From Pedobacter ginsengisoli (GTDB taxonomy: Bacteria; Bacteroidota; Bacteroidia; Sphingobacteriales; Sphingobacteriaceae), in assembly GCF_030244015.1 (NCBI RefSeq), contig NZ_JASSYX010000004.1, forward strand, positions 62,001 to 126,000: a stretch of DNA of 64,000 nucleotides, given 5' to 3'. The position numbers and the translations under genes are program-made. The notes under the pieces are model-generated. The model did not search any database. It saw nothing but the letters and a program-made list of their open reading frames with translations, and was not told where the DNA came from. Numbering within the stretch: the first letter of the stretch is position 1; each line of letters starts with the position of its first letter. Shown piece after piece: positions 24,493 through 34,019 of the stretch.

Positions 24493-27333
24493 TCATTTTT
24501 TTGCTTTGCCTTTCTTGCCAAACTGCCTTGGGTAATAAGAGATTGTGGTCATAAAATATTGCTTCAGTACATTTTGGGTACCGATGGTAAAACTGTTGGC
24601 ATCGCCATAGTTGATCACACTGGTGTTCTGCCTCAATAAATCCAGCGCCGCAAATTTAATCTCCGCATTGTTGCCTTTAAGAAAGCGATAGACCATGTTT
24701 GCATTCCATATGGTATAAACAATGTCTTTAGCATTAGAAGAGGTGCTTGTATTGTTACTGATATTGCTGTTCAATGTCAGCTTCTTGGTGATGTTATAGC
24801 TGGCAGTTAAGGTTGTTCCAACATTTTTACCGCTGTACTGCGTGTTAAAAGCCTCCTGTTTTGATTTATAGGTAGTCCATGACTGACTAAGCGCTACTGC
24901 CAGATAACTCTTGTAGGTGTAATTTATACCACCGGTAGAATAGGTATTTAGGTTACTCGAATACGTAAATACACCGTTGGTGTAACCCGGGTTTCTCCCC
25001 GTATTGAAGTTACCATATAAATTAAACTGAAATTCAGAGGTCTTAAGTTTATAGGTCTTCCGGATACTGGCTTCACCATTTAGATACTTATTACCGTCTG
25101 CATTAACCAAATACACCGTTCTCCTGTTTTGTTCATCGATCAGCAAACTGTCAACAATATTATTGGCATTCAATCCTGCCCTCAACGTAAAATTATAGTT
25201 AAGCGTGTTCTTGTTGCGTTGATCATAGCTGTAAAAGCTGAAGGATAATTCACGCTGTACCACTTCTTTCAGGTTAATATTGCCCCTCCTCAGATTAAAT
25301 ATATCGGTACTGTCAGTGAGCGGGGCGAGCTGATTGATATCAGGTATCCTCATTGTTGTCCTGTAATCCAGGGAGTATTGTCTTGATGTTTCCCCATACT
25401 GATTGTTATAGAAAGTAATGCCTGCATCCGGGGCAAACTGGCTGTAAGAACGTTTCAGGTTTTGGAAAGACCGGTCCGATTGATTATCCTGGTTAATTAA
25501 CAGCATCTTCGGATGGAAAGCGAAATCAAGATTCTTGTAATACCTGTTGGACATGCTTTTAGAGAAACCTCTGGATATTTTCAGTCCGGGTGTTTCCTCA
25601 ATCACATTGGTTGTTACTTTATTGTTCAAATAGGCGTTGGTACGGTAAACATTGCTAAGCGTATCCAAATCCTGCACCCTGTTGTCGTTTTTATCTGAGT
25701 TAAGCAGCAATCTGTTTGTCAGGTCAAAGGTCAGCCGCGAGTATTTTTTGTTGCCAAAGATCAACCCTTTCACATCCCGTATGGTTAAATTAAGTTCCTG
25801 CCTAAAACCATCTGATAAGGTATTGTACTTTCTGTTAAACTTCTGGTTGGCAGCTGTACCTGTGAAAGATTTAAACTCGGTCAGATTCAAACGCTCACTT
25901 TCGTTGTTGTAGGTGTTTAAGCGGTAATCTGCATCAAAGCCCCTAAACCGCGTGTCCTGTGTGATGATATAGGGAGAATAGCGGTAATTACCACCAAATC
26001 TAAAACTCTTATTATTGTAGTTCCCGGTATTCATGGAGTTGTTTGTACTGGTCAGTACATCCTGCAAATTCGTAGCCCTTCTAAAAGTTTGATTTACGTT
26101 ATCGCCCTGATTAAAGTTTACCTCCTGAGAGAAATTCAGATTATGGCCTTTTTTCGCATACTCATAGCTGGAATCAAAACGTTGGGTGGTATTAGAGGAT
26201 TGATTGTCGGTATTGCTGTCCTCAATTACCTTATCCGTACTGTTGACAGAGGTAGTCGTCTTGGAATCGGCCAGGTAATTGGTATTTTTGCCCTGTAAAA
26301 AGTAATTTGATTTCAGGGTGTTTTTAAGCTCCCAAGTAGGTTTTTCTATAAAATTGTAGGTAAAGTTTGCCCCGAGTGCGCTGGGCCGCGTGATCCCCTC
26401 TGCCCGAAAGTCTGGCTGGTACTCCACATTGGTACCAACCCCCTTAAACGTACTGTTAGACTGGAGTTCGCCGGTATTGTCGGCGATCTTGTTGATGTTG
26501 TTTATGGCACCAACAACGGCCAGCTGCATCTTGGGTGTAAACATGTTGATACTAGCATCCGTTTCAAAACGCCCGTCTGTTCCATAACCAGCGCCTATCT
26601 TTCCAAAAAAGCCAACCTCTTTGCCCTTTTTGAGTTTAATGTTCATTTCCAGTGTAGAATCTGCGGGATTGGTACTTTGCTGATTCCTTGATTTATTGTA
26701 GACCTGTATTTTCTGTACTGCATTTTTGGCGAGGTTTTGCGTAGCCAGCTTCATGTCACCCCCAAAAAAGGACTTTCCATTTACCAGTAAGCTTTTAACC
26801 TCCTTACCGTTCACAGTAATCTGTCCGTCTCCCCATAGGGTGATGTTGGGTATCTGCCTCAGCAAATCCTCCACCACAGCATTACTGTCTAACTTAAAAG
26901 CCGCAGCATTAAATTCTAACGTATCACCATTCATACTAATCGGGGGCACAGTGATCACTACGTCTTTCAAAAGGATATCCCTTCGGCTGGCAACGATGGT
27001 CTGCAGGTCAATGGTATTTTTACCCGCAGGTATCGTAAATGTCTTCCTTGAAGTCGCATAACCGATGTTGCTGACATCGAGCCTGAGCAGCACATTTACG
27101 GGCAGGTTTTTAAAACTAAATTCGCCGTAGTTATTGGTTACCTGGTAGCTCAATAAGGTGCTGTCGGCAGATTTATAGACAGATACTGTAGCAGATTTTA
27201 GCACATAGTTCTGTGCCGTATCCCTGACAATGCCCTTTGCAGTTCCAGGATTTACAGCCGCTTGCTGCGCATTGAGCGTAAAACAGGCAATGCTGAGCAA
27301 AATACCCAGCGTTACAGAAGTTAATTTAAACAT
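24493..27333 (-). CDS. Outer-membrane beta-barrel protein with carboxypeptidase-regulatory-like domain (TonB-dependent receptor-like)
   Basis: A 946-aa protein: signal peptide (1-22), a carboxypeptidase regulatory-like beta-sandwich (about 30-115), a plug-like region with VVEDLLRQIPNITLWGDGQI and VNGKSFFGGD (about 135-230), then a long beta-barrel (about 240-930) rich in N, T, Y and S. This is the outer membrane protein beta-barrel family common in Bacteroidota, which may import or export peptides or other ligands. The C-terminus ends in a basic KKGKAKK tail rather than an aromatic residue, which is unusual. It follows the propeller gene after 6 bases in the same operon. Ligand unknown. Confidence 0.87.
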   Translation of the reverse strand: MFKLTSVTLGILLSIACFTLNAQQAAVNPGTAKGIVRDTAQNYVLKSATVSVYKSADSTLLSYQVTNNYGEFSFKNLPVNVLLRLDVSNIGYATSRKTFTIPAGKNTIDLQTIVASRRDILLKDVVITVPPISMNGDTLEFNAAAFKLDSNAVVEDLLRQIPNITLWGDGQITVNGKEVKSLLVNGKSFFGGDMKLATQNLAKNAVQKIQVYNKSRNQQSTNPADSTLEMNIKLKKGKEVGFFGKIGAGYGTDGRFETDASINMFTPKMQLAVVGAINNINKIADNTGELQSNSTFKGVGTNVEYQPDFRAEGITRPSALGANFTYNFIEKPTWELKNTLKSNYFLQGKNTNYLADSKTTTSVNSTDKVIEDSNTDNQSSNTTQRFDSSYEYAKKGHNLNFSQEVNFNQGDNVNQTFRRATNLQDVLTSTNNSMNTGNYNNKSFRFGGNYRYSPYIITQDTRFRGFDADYRLNTYNNESERLNLTEFKSFTGTAANQKFNRKYNTLSDGFRQELNLTIRDVKGLIFGNKKYSRLTFDLTNRLLLNSDKNDNRVQDLDTLSNVYRTNAYLNNKVTTNVIEETPGLKISRGFSKSMSNRYYKNLDFAFHPKMLLINQDNQSDRSFQNLKRSYSQFAPDAGITFYNNQYGETSRQYSLDYRTTMRIPDINQLAPLTDSTDIFNLRRGNINLKEVVQRELSFSFYSYDQRNKNTLNYNFTLRAGLNANNIVDSLLIDEQNRRTVYLVNADGNKYLNGEASIRKTYKLKTSEFQFNLYGNFNTGRNPGYTNGVFTYSSNLNTYSTGGINYTYKSYLAVALSQSWTTYKSKQEAFNTQYSGKNVGTTLTASYNITKKLTLNSNISNNTSTSSNAKDIVYTIWNANMVYRFLKGNNAEIKFAALDLLRQNTSVINYGDANSFTIGTQNVLKQYFMTTISYYPRQFGKKGKAKK

Positions 27334-27339
27334 GGAGCG

Positions 27340-28599
27340 TTAGAATTTCTTTGGTTTTAATTTGATAATTATCGGGTTACTTTTCTTGTTTTGTGTTTTA
27401 AAATATTCGGTTATAGCAGCATTGTACTTCCTGTTTTTATCTTCATTTTGTTCTTTAGCGGTAAAGAGCGTCAGGGAAGAATAACTGGTGTAAAAATATT
27501 CAGGGGTTACCAGGTGGAACCCTTTATTGGTAAAGTCGTATTGCGATGCCAGATCCGTAACCGGCAAAAACTGCGAAGTAGAATCAGGCTCAATATCTGC
27601 AAGAGAGGTCAGCTCAGCTGTTTTCAGATTATAGATAAAAGCTTTCTTCTCGTCGCGGCTCCAGTTCCAGTTCCTCACCTGGAAATACAGGTTATTATAA
27701 TGCAGGTAACTGTTGGTCAGCTCAAAAAAAACATCCCTGTTCTTTTCGTAGTAGTCATAGCCCTTGCCTTTGTAGATTGGGTTGGTATCATAATCCATAG
27801 GAAGGGAATTTACGGCAGGAAACAGGATCCGGTAAGCCAGGGATAGCTTTTTAGACGTCAGCTTGTAGATATTATAATAGAAGTTTTTGATAAAAAGAAA
27901 TTCATCAGGATTGCCATAGTCGTATATACGGCCACCATGCCACCGCTCATCGCCCTTATGATCTGAATTTCTATAGGGGAAATAACTCTCTACCCGCTTG
28001 CCATCCTTCAATAAGCTGATGTTATAGTAAATGCTGTCTTTACCACTTTCCTCTAAAAAGGCCTGGTCTATAATTGTACCATCGCTAAACTTCTTATAAT
28101 TGGTATAGTCCTTCTCTTTTGTTTTATCTTTATTAACAGGTACTTTCCTGATTAACTTTGCGGTTAAATCAAAATAATAGATTTGCTTACCTGAAGAAAT
28201 CTCAATCAGCGTTTGACCATCTTCCTTTTTAATATTAAAGCCATAGAAACTCTGATCTTTAACTTTAGGATCTTTCTCTATTTTACTGGCGTTAATTTTA
28301 GCTACATATTTACCAGCATTAGTAAAAATCAAAACGGCTTTGGTTTCCCAGTCGTAAATTATATAATGTTCATCGGTTACTTTCAGCTGCTGGATAGCGC
28401 CGAAGAGGCTTTCCTTAGTTGTTTCCAGTGGTGTAAAGGTAACTTCATCAAAAAATTGGGAGACGCTCGCGCCCCTGGCTGCAAAAGGATCAATACGGAG
28501 CGTCCGCATTCCGGTGCTGTCGACTTTACTGGCCTGGGCCATCATACGGCCACACAAAAAGGTACAAATGATTAAACTGCTGAGAGCGAATTTTAACAT
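27340..28599 (-). CDS. 6-bladed beta-propeller exported protein
   Basis: A 419-aa protein from ATG 28599 with a signal peptide (MLKFALSSLIICTFLCGRMM, cleavage near MAQAS). The N-terminal pattern (FDEVTFTPLETTKESLFGAI, then YIIYDWETKAVLIFTNAGKYV) and the repeating blades match the Bacteroidota 6-bladed beta-propeller family (DUF5128-like). The frame is open to 28680 upstream, but that part contains no signal sequence. Such proteins are periplasmic or surface-exposed and often sit beside TonB-dependent receptors, as here (6-base gap). Function unknown; ligand binding or assisting the barrel protein is inference. Confidence 0.75.
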   Translation of the reverse strand: MLKFALSSLIICTFLCGRMMAQASKVDSTGMRTLRIDPFAARGASVSQFFDEVTFTPLETTKESLFGAIQQLKVTDEHYIIYDWETKAVLIFTNAGKYVAKINASKIEKDPKVKDQSFYGFNIKKEDGQTLIEISSGKQIYYFDLTAKLIRKVPVNKDKTKEKDYTNYKKFSDGTIIDQAFLEESGKDSIYYNISLLKDGKRVESYFPYRNSDHKGDERWHGGRIYDYGNPDEFLFIKNFYYNIYKLTSKKLSLAYRILFPAVNSLPMDYDTNPIYKGKGYDYYEKNRDVFFELTNSYLHYNNLYFQVRNWNWSRDEKKAFIYNLKTAELTSLADIEPDSTSQFLPVTDLASQYDFTNKGFHLVTPEYFYTSYSSLTLFTAKEQNEDKNRKYNAAITEYFKTQNKKSNPIIIKLKPKKF

Positions 28600-28815
28600 A
28601 CGGGTTGAATTGGTTTCTAAATATACAGATTTCCAAAAGACTAATCCCGTTTTTGCGGCGAGGGGGTCTATTTTTAACACTAATTAACATCGATGGTGTG
28701 ACATGCCCGCCAATGCTGCATTACAATTCATAAGCACCCGGATGATTTTCTTTAAGGTATCCGTAAAACATATAGTCAGATTAAAGTACTTAAAACAATG
28801 AGCCACCTTCCCGCT

Positions 28816-28847
28816 TTTGAATTTGGTTAAACTATTGCGTAATTTTG
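28816..28847 (+). promoter_or_regulatory. Bacteroidota-type promoter of ahcY
   Basis: TTTG (28816-28819), a 20-base gap and TAATTTTG (28840-28847) fit the consensus TTTG-N19-21-TAnnTTTG. The ahcY ATG is 24 bases downstream. No SAH- or SAM-riboswitch-like structure is evident in the 5' region. Confidence 0.6.
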
Positions 28848-28871
28848 CAACTCAAATTAAATTATTTAAAT

Positions 28872-30188
28872 ATGTCATCAGTAGAGACAACTTACGTTCC
28901 TTACAAGGTTAAGGACATTTCACTGGCAGAATGGGGCCGCAAAGAGATCGGATTGGCAGAGGCAGAAATGCCCGGGCTGATGTCGTTACGTGAAGAATTC
29001 GGGCCATCGCAACCGCTAAAAGGCGCACGCATTGCAGGCTGCCTTCACATGACCATCCAGACTGCAGTTTTAATTGAAACATTGGTAGCGCTGGGTGCTG
29101 AAGTCACCTGGTCATCATGTAATATATTTTCAACGCAGGACCATGCGGCGGCTGCGATTGCAGCGGCGGGCATCCAGGTTTATGCCTGGAAAGGTCTTGA
29201 CGAAGAAAGCTTTGACTGGTGTATCGAGCAAACTTTACATTTCGGTCCTGAGCGTCAGCCACTGAACATGATCCTTGATGATGGCGGTGACCTGACCAAT
29301 ATGGTATTTGACAGGTTCCCTGAACTGATTGCAGGTATCAAAGGTTTATCAGAAGAAACGACTACCGGTGTTCACCGTTTGTATGAGCGCATGAAAAACG
29401 GAACATTGCACTTGCCTGCGATCAACGTGAATGACTCTGTAACCAAATCTAAATTTGACAACAAATACGGTTGCCGTGAGTCATTGGTAGATGCGATCCG
29501 TCGCGCTACCGACATCATGATGGCCGGCAAAGTTGCTGTCGTTGCAGGTTACGGCGATGTAGGTAAAGGTTCTGCGGAGTCCCTAAGCTCGCAGGGCGTA
29601 CGTGTGATCGTCTCTGAAATTGACCCGATATGTGCATTGCAGGCCGCGATGGAAGGTTATGAAGTGAAGAAATTTGCGACGGCTGTTTTAGAAGCTGATA
29701 TTATCGTAACTACTACAGGTAACTGCGACATCGTTCGTGCAGCGCATTTTAAATCCATGAAAGATAAAGCGATCGTTTGTAACATCGGTCACTTTGATAA
29801 CGAAATTGACGTAGCCTGGCTGAACAAAAACTACGGCGATACAAAAGTGGAGATCAAACCTCAGGTAGATAAATATACCATCGATGGCAAAGACATTATC
29901 TTATTGGCAGAAGGCCGTTTGGTAAACTTAGGCTGCGCAACTGGTCACCCGAGCTTTGTGATGTCTAACTCTTTTACCAACCAGACCTTGGCTCAGTTAG
30001 AACTTTGGACAAATACAGACAAGTATGAGAACAAAGTTTACGTACTGCCTAAATACCTGGATGAGAAAGTAGCACGTCTGCACCTGGCTAAGATCGGCGT
30101 GGAACTGGATGTTCTGGATCCGCACCAGGCTGAATATATTGGTGTTTCTGTGGAAGGGCCATTTAAGCCGGAGGCTTACAGATATTAA
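28872..30188 (+). CDS. ahcY: Adenosylhomocysteinase
   Basis: A 438-aa NAD-dependent enzyme that splits S-adenosylhomocysteine into adenosine and homocysteine, keeping methylation going. Hallmarks are LHMTIQTAVLIETLVALGAE near the start, SSCNIFSTQDHAAAAIA, the GYGDVGKGSAESL NAD-binding loop, and NIGHFDNEID. The conserved C-terminus PFKPEAYRY completes the enzyme. ATG 28872 (MSSVETTYVPYKVKDISLAE) is chosen over the longer frame beginning at 28845. The gene is bounded by a good promoter and a strong terminator. Confidence 0.97.
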   Translation: MSSVETTYVPYKVKDISLAEWGRKEIGLAEAEMPGLMSLREEFGPSQPLKGARIAGCLHMTIQTAVLIETLVALGAEVTWSSCNIFSTQDHAAAAIAAAGIQVYAWKGLDEESFDWCIEQTLHFGPERQPLNMILDDGGDLTNMVFDRFPELIAGIKGLSEETTTGVHRLYERMKNGTLHLPAINVNDSVTKSKFDNKYGCRESLVDAIRRATDIMMAGKVAVVAGYGDVGKGSAESLSSQGVRVIVSEIDPICALQAAMEGYEVKKFATAVLEADIIVTTTGNCDIVRAAHFKSMKDKAIVCNIGHFDNEIDVAWLNKNYGDTKVEIKPQVDKYTIDGKDIILLAEGRLVNLGCATGHPSFVMSNSFTNQTLAQLELWTNTDKYENKVYVLPKYLDEKVARLHLAKIGVELDVLDPHQAEYIGVSVEGPFKPEAYRY

Positions 30189-30210
30189 TCTGATTCCTTC
30201 AGATGAGAAA

Positions 30211-30243
30211 GGGTGTTGCGCTTCGCAGCATCCTTTTTTTTTT
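30211..30243 (+). terminator. Rho-independent terminator after ahcY
   Basis: GGGTGTTGCG (30211-30220), loop CTT, then CGCAGCATCC (30224-30233) pair over 10 bp with two G-U pairs, followed by ten T. It begins 22 bases after the ahcY stop and ends 13 bases before the pdxJ start. Confidence 0.9.
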
Positions 30244-30256
30244 GCAATTTTGTATC

Positions 30257-30976
30257 ATGACAAAGCTTTCTGTAAACATCAATAAAATTGCAACCCTGCG
30301 CAACAGCCGCGGGGGCAACAACCCTGACCTGGTCAAAGTAGCGCTGGATTGCGAACGCTTTGGTGCCGAAGGAATTACGGTACATCCCAGACCGGACGAA
30401 CGCCACATCAGGTACCAGGATGTTTACGACCTGAAAGCGGTCATCGCCACAGAATTTAATATTGAGGGCAACTGCAGAGAGCAAAAATTTGTAGACCTGG
30501 TACTGGCCAATAAACCGGCACAGGTTACTTTGGTGCCTGATGCGGAAGGCCAGATCACCTCAAACCATGGCTGGGATACCATAAAGCACAAGGACTACCT
30601 GAAAGAAATGGTTTCGCTGTTCCAATCGGCAGGCATAAGGGTATCCATTTTTGTTGATCCTGTTGTGGATATGGTAAAGGGGGCTGCCCTGAGCGGAACA
30701 GACAGGATTGAATTGTATACCGAGGCTTATGCGCACAATTATTACGACAACCGGGAAAAAGCGATTGTACCTTATATTGCTGCCGCGCATAAAGCCCGGG
30801 AGCTTGGTCTGGGCATCAATGCCGGGCATGACCTGGACCTGCACAACCTGAAATATTTCGCAAAAAGTATCCCCGGACTGCTGGAGGTCAGCATCGGTCA
30901 CGCACTGATCAGCGACGCGCTTTACCTGGGATTGGAGAATACAATTCAACTATATTTGAAGCAGCTGAAGCATTAA
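30257..30976 (+). CDS. pdxJ: Pyridoxine 5'-phosphate synthase
   Basis: A 239-aa TIM-barrel enzyme that condenses 1-deoxy-xylulose 5-phosphate and 3-amino-2-oxopropyl phosphate into pyridoxine 5'-phosphate. Motifs: VNINKIATLRNSRGG at the start, GITVHPRPDERHIR near 50, VTLVPD near 100, LGINAGHDLDLHNL near 197 and SIGHALISDAL near 220. ATG 30257 (MTKLSVNINK) matches the family start; the longer frame from 30203 runs through the ahcY terminator. Confidence 0.95.
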   Translation: MTKLSVNINKIATLRNSRGGNNPDLVKVALDCERFGAEGITVHPRPDERHIRYQDVYDLKAVIATEFNIEGNCREQKFVDLVLANKPAQVTLVPDAEGQITSNHGWDTIKHKDYLKEMVSLFQSAGIRVSIFVDPVVDMVKGAALSGTDRIELYTEAYAHNYYDNREKAIVPYIAAAHKARELGLGINAGHDLDLHNLKYFAKSIPGLLEVSIGHALISDALYLGLENTIQLYLKQLKH

Positions 30977-30994
30977 ATCCTTGTGGATTTTTAT

Positions 30995-31002
30995 TACCTT
31001 TG
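30995..31002 (+). promoter_or_regulatory. Candidate -7 box upstream of gcvP
   Basis: TACCTTTG matches TAnnTTTG and lies 25 bases before the gcvP ATG. A -33 element at the expected spacing is not clear. The 51-base gap to pdxJ is too short for a glycine riboswitch. Confidence 0.4.
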
Positions 31003-31027
31003 CGCAACTTTTTATTCATAGATTTTC

Positions 31028-33904
31028 ATGAGCTTGAACATTCATTACCAAGAAGACTTTAAAGACCGCCACATTGCACCCAATGACAAGGATACCAATG
31101 AGATGCTTAACACGCTGGGCCTCGGTTCCCTTGACGAACTGATCGAACAGACTGTTCCGCAAAAGATCAGGCTGAAACAGCCTTTGAACCTGCCTGAGGC
31201 AAAATCAGAAACGGATTACCTGAGCAGTTTAAAGCAGACGGCTTCTTTGAATAAAGTCTTTAAATCTTATTTGGGCCAGGGTTATTATGATACCATTACG
31301 CCAGGTGTGATCTTGCGTAATGTGATGGAAAACCCTGGATGGTATACCCAGTATACGCCTTACCAGGCAGAAATTGCACAGGGCCGTTTGCAGGCGCTGC
31401 TGAATTTCCAGACCATGGTGATCGATCTGACCGGTATGGAGATTGCAAATGCTTCATTGCTGGATGAGGGTACTGCTGCGGCGGAGGCTATGTTCATGCA
31501 ATACAGCTTGCGTAAAAATGCCGGGGGCGATAAGTTTTTTGTATCGGAACTGCTGTTTCCGCAGACGATTGATATCCTGAAGACCCGTGCAAATCCATAC
31601 GGTATTGAACTGGTCATCGGAGATCACCGTTCGGTGGCACTTAATGAAGAATTTTTTGGTGCGATCATTCAGTACCCGGCCGGAAACGGTGAAGTATTTG
31701 ACTATACTGATTTTGCACAAAAAGCACATGAAAAAAATGTAAAAGTAACGGTAGTGGCTGACCTGCTGAGCTTAACCCTGCTAACGCCTCCGGGCGAATG
31801 GGGAGCAGACGTAGTGGTGGGAACTACACAGCGCTTTGGTGTGCCGATGGGTTTTGGCGGTCCTCACGCGGCTTTCTTTGCAACCAAAGATGAGTACAAA
31901 CGTTCTATCCCCGGCAGGATTATCGGTGTGACCATTGACAGCAATAACAACTATGCATTGCGCATGGCGCTGCAGACCCGGGAACAGCACATCCGCAGGG
32001 ACAAAGCGACTTCAAATATTTGTACTGCACAGGCTTTACTGGCGATTATGGCCGGTTTCTATGCAGTGTATCATGGACCTCGGGGTCTGAAACTGATCGC
32101 GGAGCGTACACATGGCCTGGCCATTACGCTGGCGCGTTCTCTGGAGAAAATAGGTTATAAGCTATCTGCTGATGCTTTTTTTGACACCATTCAGCTGGAT
32201 CTCGGTGATCTTGTCAACGCGATACACAGCGAGTGCCTGAACAATGAGATCAATTTAAATTATAAAGGCAGCGTGGTGACCATCGCTTTGGATGAGACCA
32301 CTTCTGCGGAAGATGTGAAATTACTGGTTAAGATCTTCGCAAAAGTAAAAGCGATAGCTGCTGATGCGGTGGAACTGGCCGATCAGGACATCACTACTGT
32401 AATACCTTCCGCCCTGCTGCGTACTTCGGCATATTTGAGCCATCCGGTATTTAATGCCCACCATTCTGAGCATGAAATGCTGCGCTACATCAAATCGCTG
32501 GAAGCAAAAGACCTGTCACTGTGCCACTCGATGATCGCTTTGGGTTCTTGTACCATGAAGCTGAACGCAACGACGGAAATGATTCCTGTGACCTGGCCTG
32601 AGTTTGGAAAGATCCATCCTTTTGCCCCTGCAGATCAGGTAACCGGTTATTATACGGTATTCAATGAACTGGATAAATGGCTGAGTGAGATCACAGGCTT
32701 TGCAGCCATGAGCTTACAGCCAAATGCGGGTGCTCAGGGTGAGTATGCTGGACTGATGGTCATCAGGGCCTATCACCAGGACCGCGGCGACCATCACCGC
32801 AACATTGCTTTGATCCCTTCATCTGCGCATGGTACCAATCCTGCTTCGGCCGCTATGGCCGGCATGAAGATCGTAGTGGTCAAATCTCTGGAGAACGGAA
32901 ATATTGATGTGGATGACCTGAAGGCGAAAGCTGAGGAACATGCAGCTGATCTTTCCTGCCTGATGGTGACCTACCCTTCTACGCATGGTGTATTTGAAGA
33001 AAGCATTATTGACATTTGCAACATCATCCACGAGAACGGCGGACAGGTGTATATGGACGGTGCAAACATGAATGCACAGGTTGGCCTGACCAGTCCGGCC
33101 AATATTGGTGCTGACGTATGCCACCTGAACCTGCATAAAACTTTCTGTATCCCGCACGGCGGCGGCGGTCCCGGCATGGGTCCTATTGGTGTGGCCAGGC
33201 ATTTGGTCCCTTACCTGCCGGGCCATGCGGTTGTCGACATTAATAACGAAAAATCAATTCACGCGGTATCTTCTGCTCCATGGGGATCAGCTTCTATTCT
33301 GATCATCTCGCATGCTTACATCGCGATGATGGGTGGGGAAGGCCTGACCAATGCGACCAAATATGCAATTCTGAACGCGAATTACATGAAGGCGCGTCTG
33401 GAAGCGCATTACCCTGTTTTATATTCCGGAGCTCAGGGCCGTTGTGCTCATGAAATGATCCTGGATTGCAGGAGCTTCAAAAACTTCGGGATTGAGGTGG
33501 TAGATATTGCGAAAAGACTAATGGATTACGGTTTCCACGCGCCTACGGTATCCTTCCCTGTCGCCGGAACACTGATGGTGGAGCCTACAGAGAGCGAGCC
33601 CAAACATGAGCTGGACCGTTTCTGTGACGCACTGATCGCGATCAGGAATGAGATCACTGCAGTGGAAAAAGGTGAGCTGGACAAAATAGATAATCCGCTG
33701 AAAAATGCACCGCATACAGCTACTGTTGTGACCGGTGATGACTGGAACCATGGTTATAGCAGGCAAACTGCGGCTTTCCCGCTTCCGTATGTGGCTGCCT
33801 ATAAATTCTGGCCGTCTGTAGGCAGGGTGAACGATTCGTTTGGGGACAGGTCGCTGGTCTGTGCATGTCCGCCAATAGAAAGCTATGAGGAAAGTTACGC
33901 TTAA
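31028..33904 (+). CDS. gcvP: Glycine dehydrogenase (decarboxylating), P protein
   Basis: A 958-aa single-chain P protein of the glycine cleavage system, holding both halves (GcvPA-like about 1-450, GcvPB-like about 455-958). It decarboxylates glycine and passes the aminomethyl group to lipoylated GcvH. The PLP lysine is K704 in NLHKTFCIPHGGGGPGMGPIGV. Other blocks are RHIAPNDKD at the start and LGSCTMKLNATTEM near 500. GcvH and GcvT are not in this window, as is usual in Bacteroidota. Confidence 0.97.
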   Translation: MSLNIHYQEDFKDRHIAPNDKDTNEMLNTLGLGSLDELIEQTVPQKIRLKQPLNLPEAKSETDYLSSLKQTASLNKVFKSYLGQGYYDTITPGVILRNVMENPGWYTQYTPYQAEIAQGRLQALLNFQTMVIDLTGMEIANASLLDEGTAAAEAMFMQYSLRKNAGGDKFFVSELLFPQTIDILKTRANPYGIELVIGDHRSVALNEEFFGAIIQYPAGNGEVFDYTDFAQKAHEKNVKVTVVADLLSLTLLTPPGEWGADVVVGTTQRFGVPMGFGGPHAAFFATKDEYKRSIPGRIIGVTIDSNNNYALRMALQTREQHIRRDKATSNICTAQALLAIMAGFYAVYHGPRGLKLIAERTHGLAITLARSLEKIGYKLSADAFFDTIQLDLGDLVNAIHSECLNNEINLNYKGSVVTIALDETTSAEDVKLLVKIFAKVKAIAADAVELADQDITTVIPSALLRTSAYLSHPVFNAHHSEHEMLRYIKSLEAKDLSLCHSMIALGSCTMKLNATTEMIPVTWPEFGKIHPFAPADQVTGYYTVFNELDKWLSEITGFAAMSLQPNAGAQGEYAGLMVIRAYHQDRGDHHRNIALIPSSAHGTNPASAAMAGMKIVVVKSLENGNIDVDDLKAKAEEHAADLSCLMVTYPSTHGVFEESIIDICNIIHENGGQVYMDGANMNAQVGLTSPANIGADVCHLNLHKTFCIPHGGGGPGMGPIGVARHLVPYLPGHAVVDINNEKSIHAVSSAPWGSASILIISHAYIAMMGGEGLTNATKYAILNANYMKARLEAHYPVLYSGAQGRCAHEMILDCRSFKNFGIEVVDIAKRLMDYGFHAPTVSFPVAGTLMVEPTESEPKHELDRFCDALIAIRNEITAVEKGELDKIDNPLKNAPHTATVVTGDDWNHGYSRQTAAFPLPYVAAYKFWPSVGRVNDSFGDRSLVCACPPIESYEESYA

Positions 33905-33975
33905 AGGCAATTCTTATCCTACATCAATTTAAATTACTAAACCAATTGTTAGATTTGGTGTCATAAAATATAACA

Positions 33976-33996
33976 GGCCGGGGAATGAACCCGGCC
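33976..33996 (+). terminator. Hairpin after gcvP, weak terminator
   Basis: GGCCGGG (33976-33982) and CCCGGCC (33990-33996) form a perfect 7-bp GC stem. The downstream sequence (ATTAAAATC) is AT-rich but has no clear T-run, so termination is probable but not certain. It lies between gcvP and the YceI gene. Confidence 0.6.
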
Positions 33997-34019
33997 ATTA
34001 AAATCTAGCATACTGTATT

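Noticed and set aside
28600..28871. SAH or SAM riboswitch upstream of ahcY
   Set aside because: No pseudoknot- or three-way-junction-like pairing was found, and the predicted promoter leaves only a short leader.
30977..31027. Glycine riboswitch upstream of gcvP
   Set aside because: The gap is 51 bases, too short for the aptamer, and no conserved core is visible.
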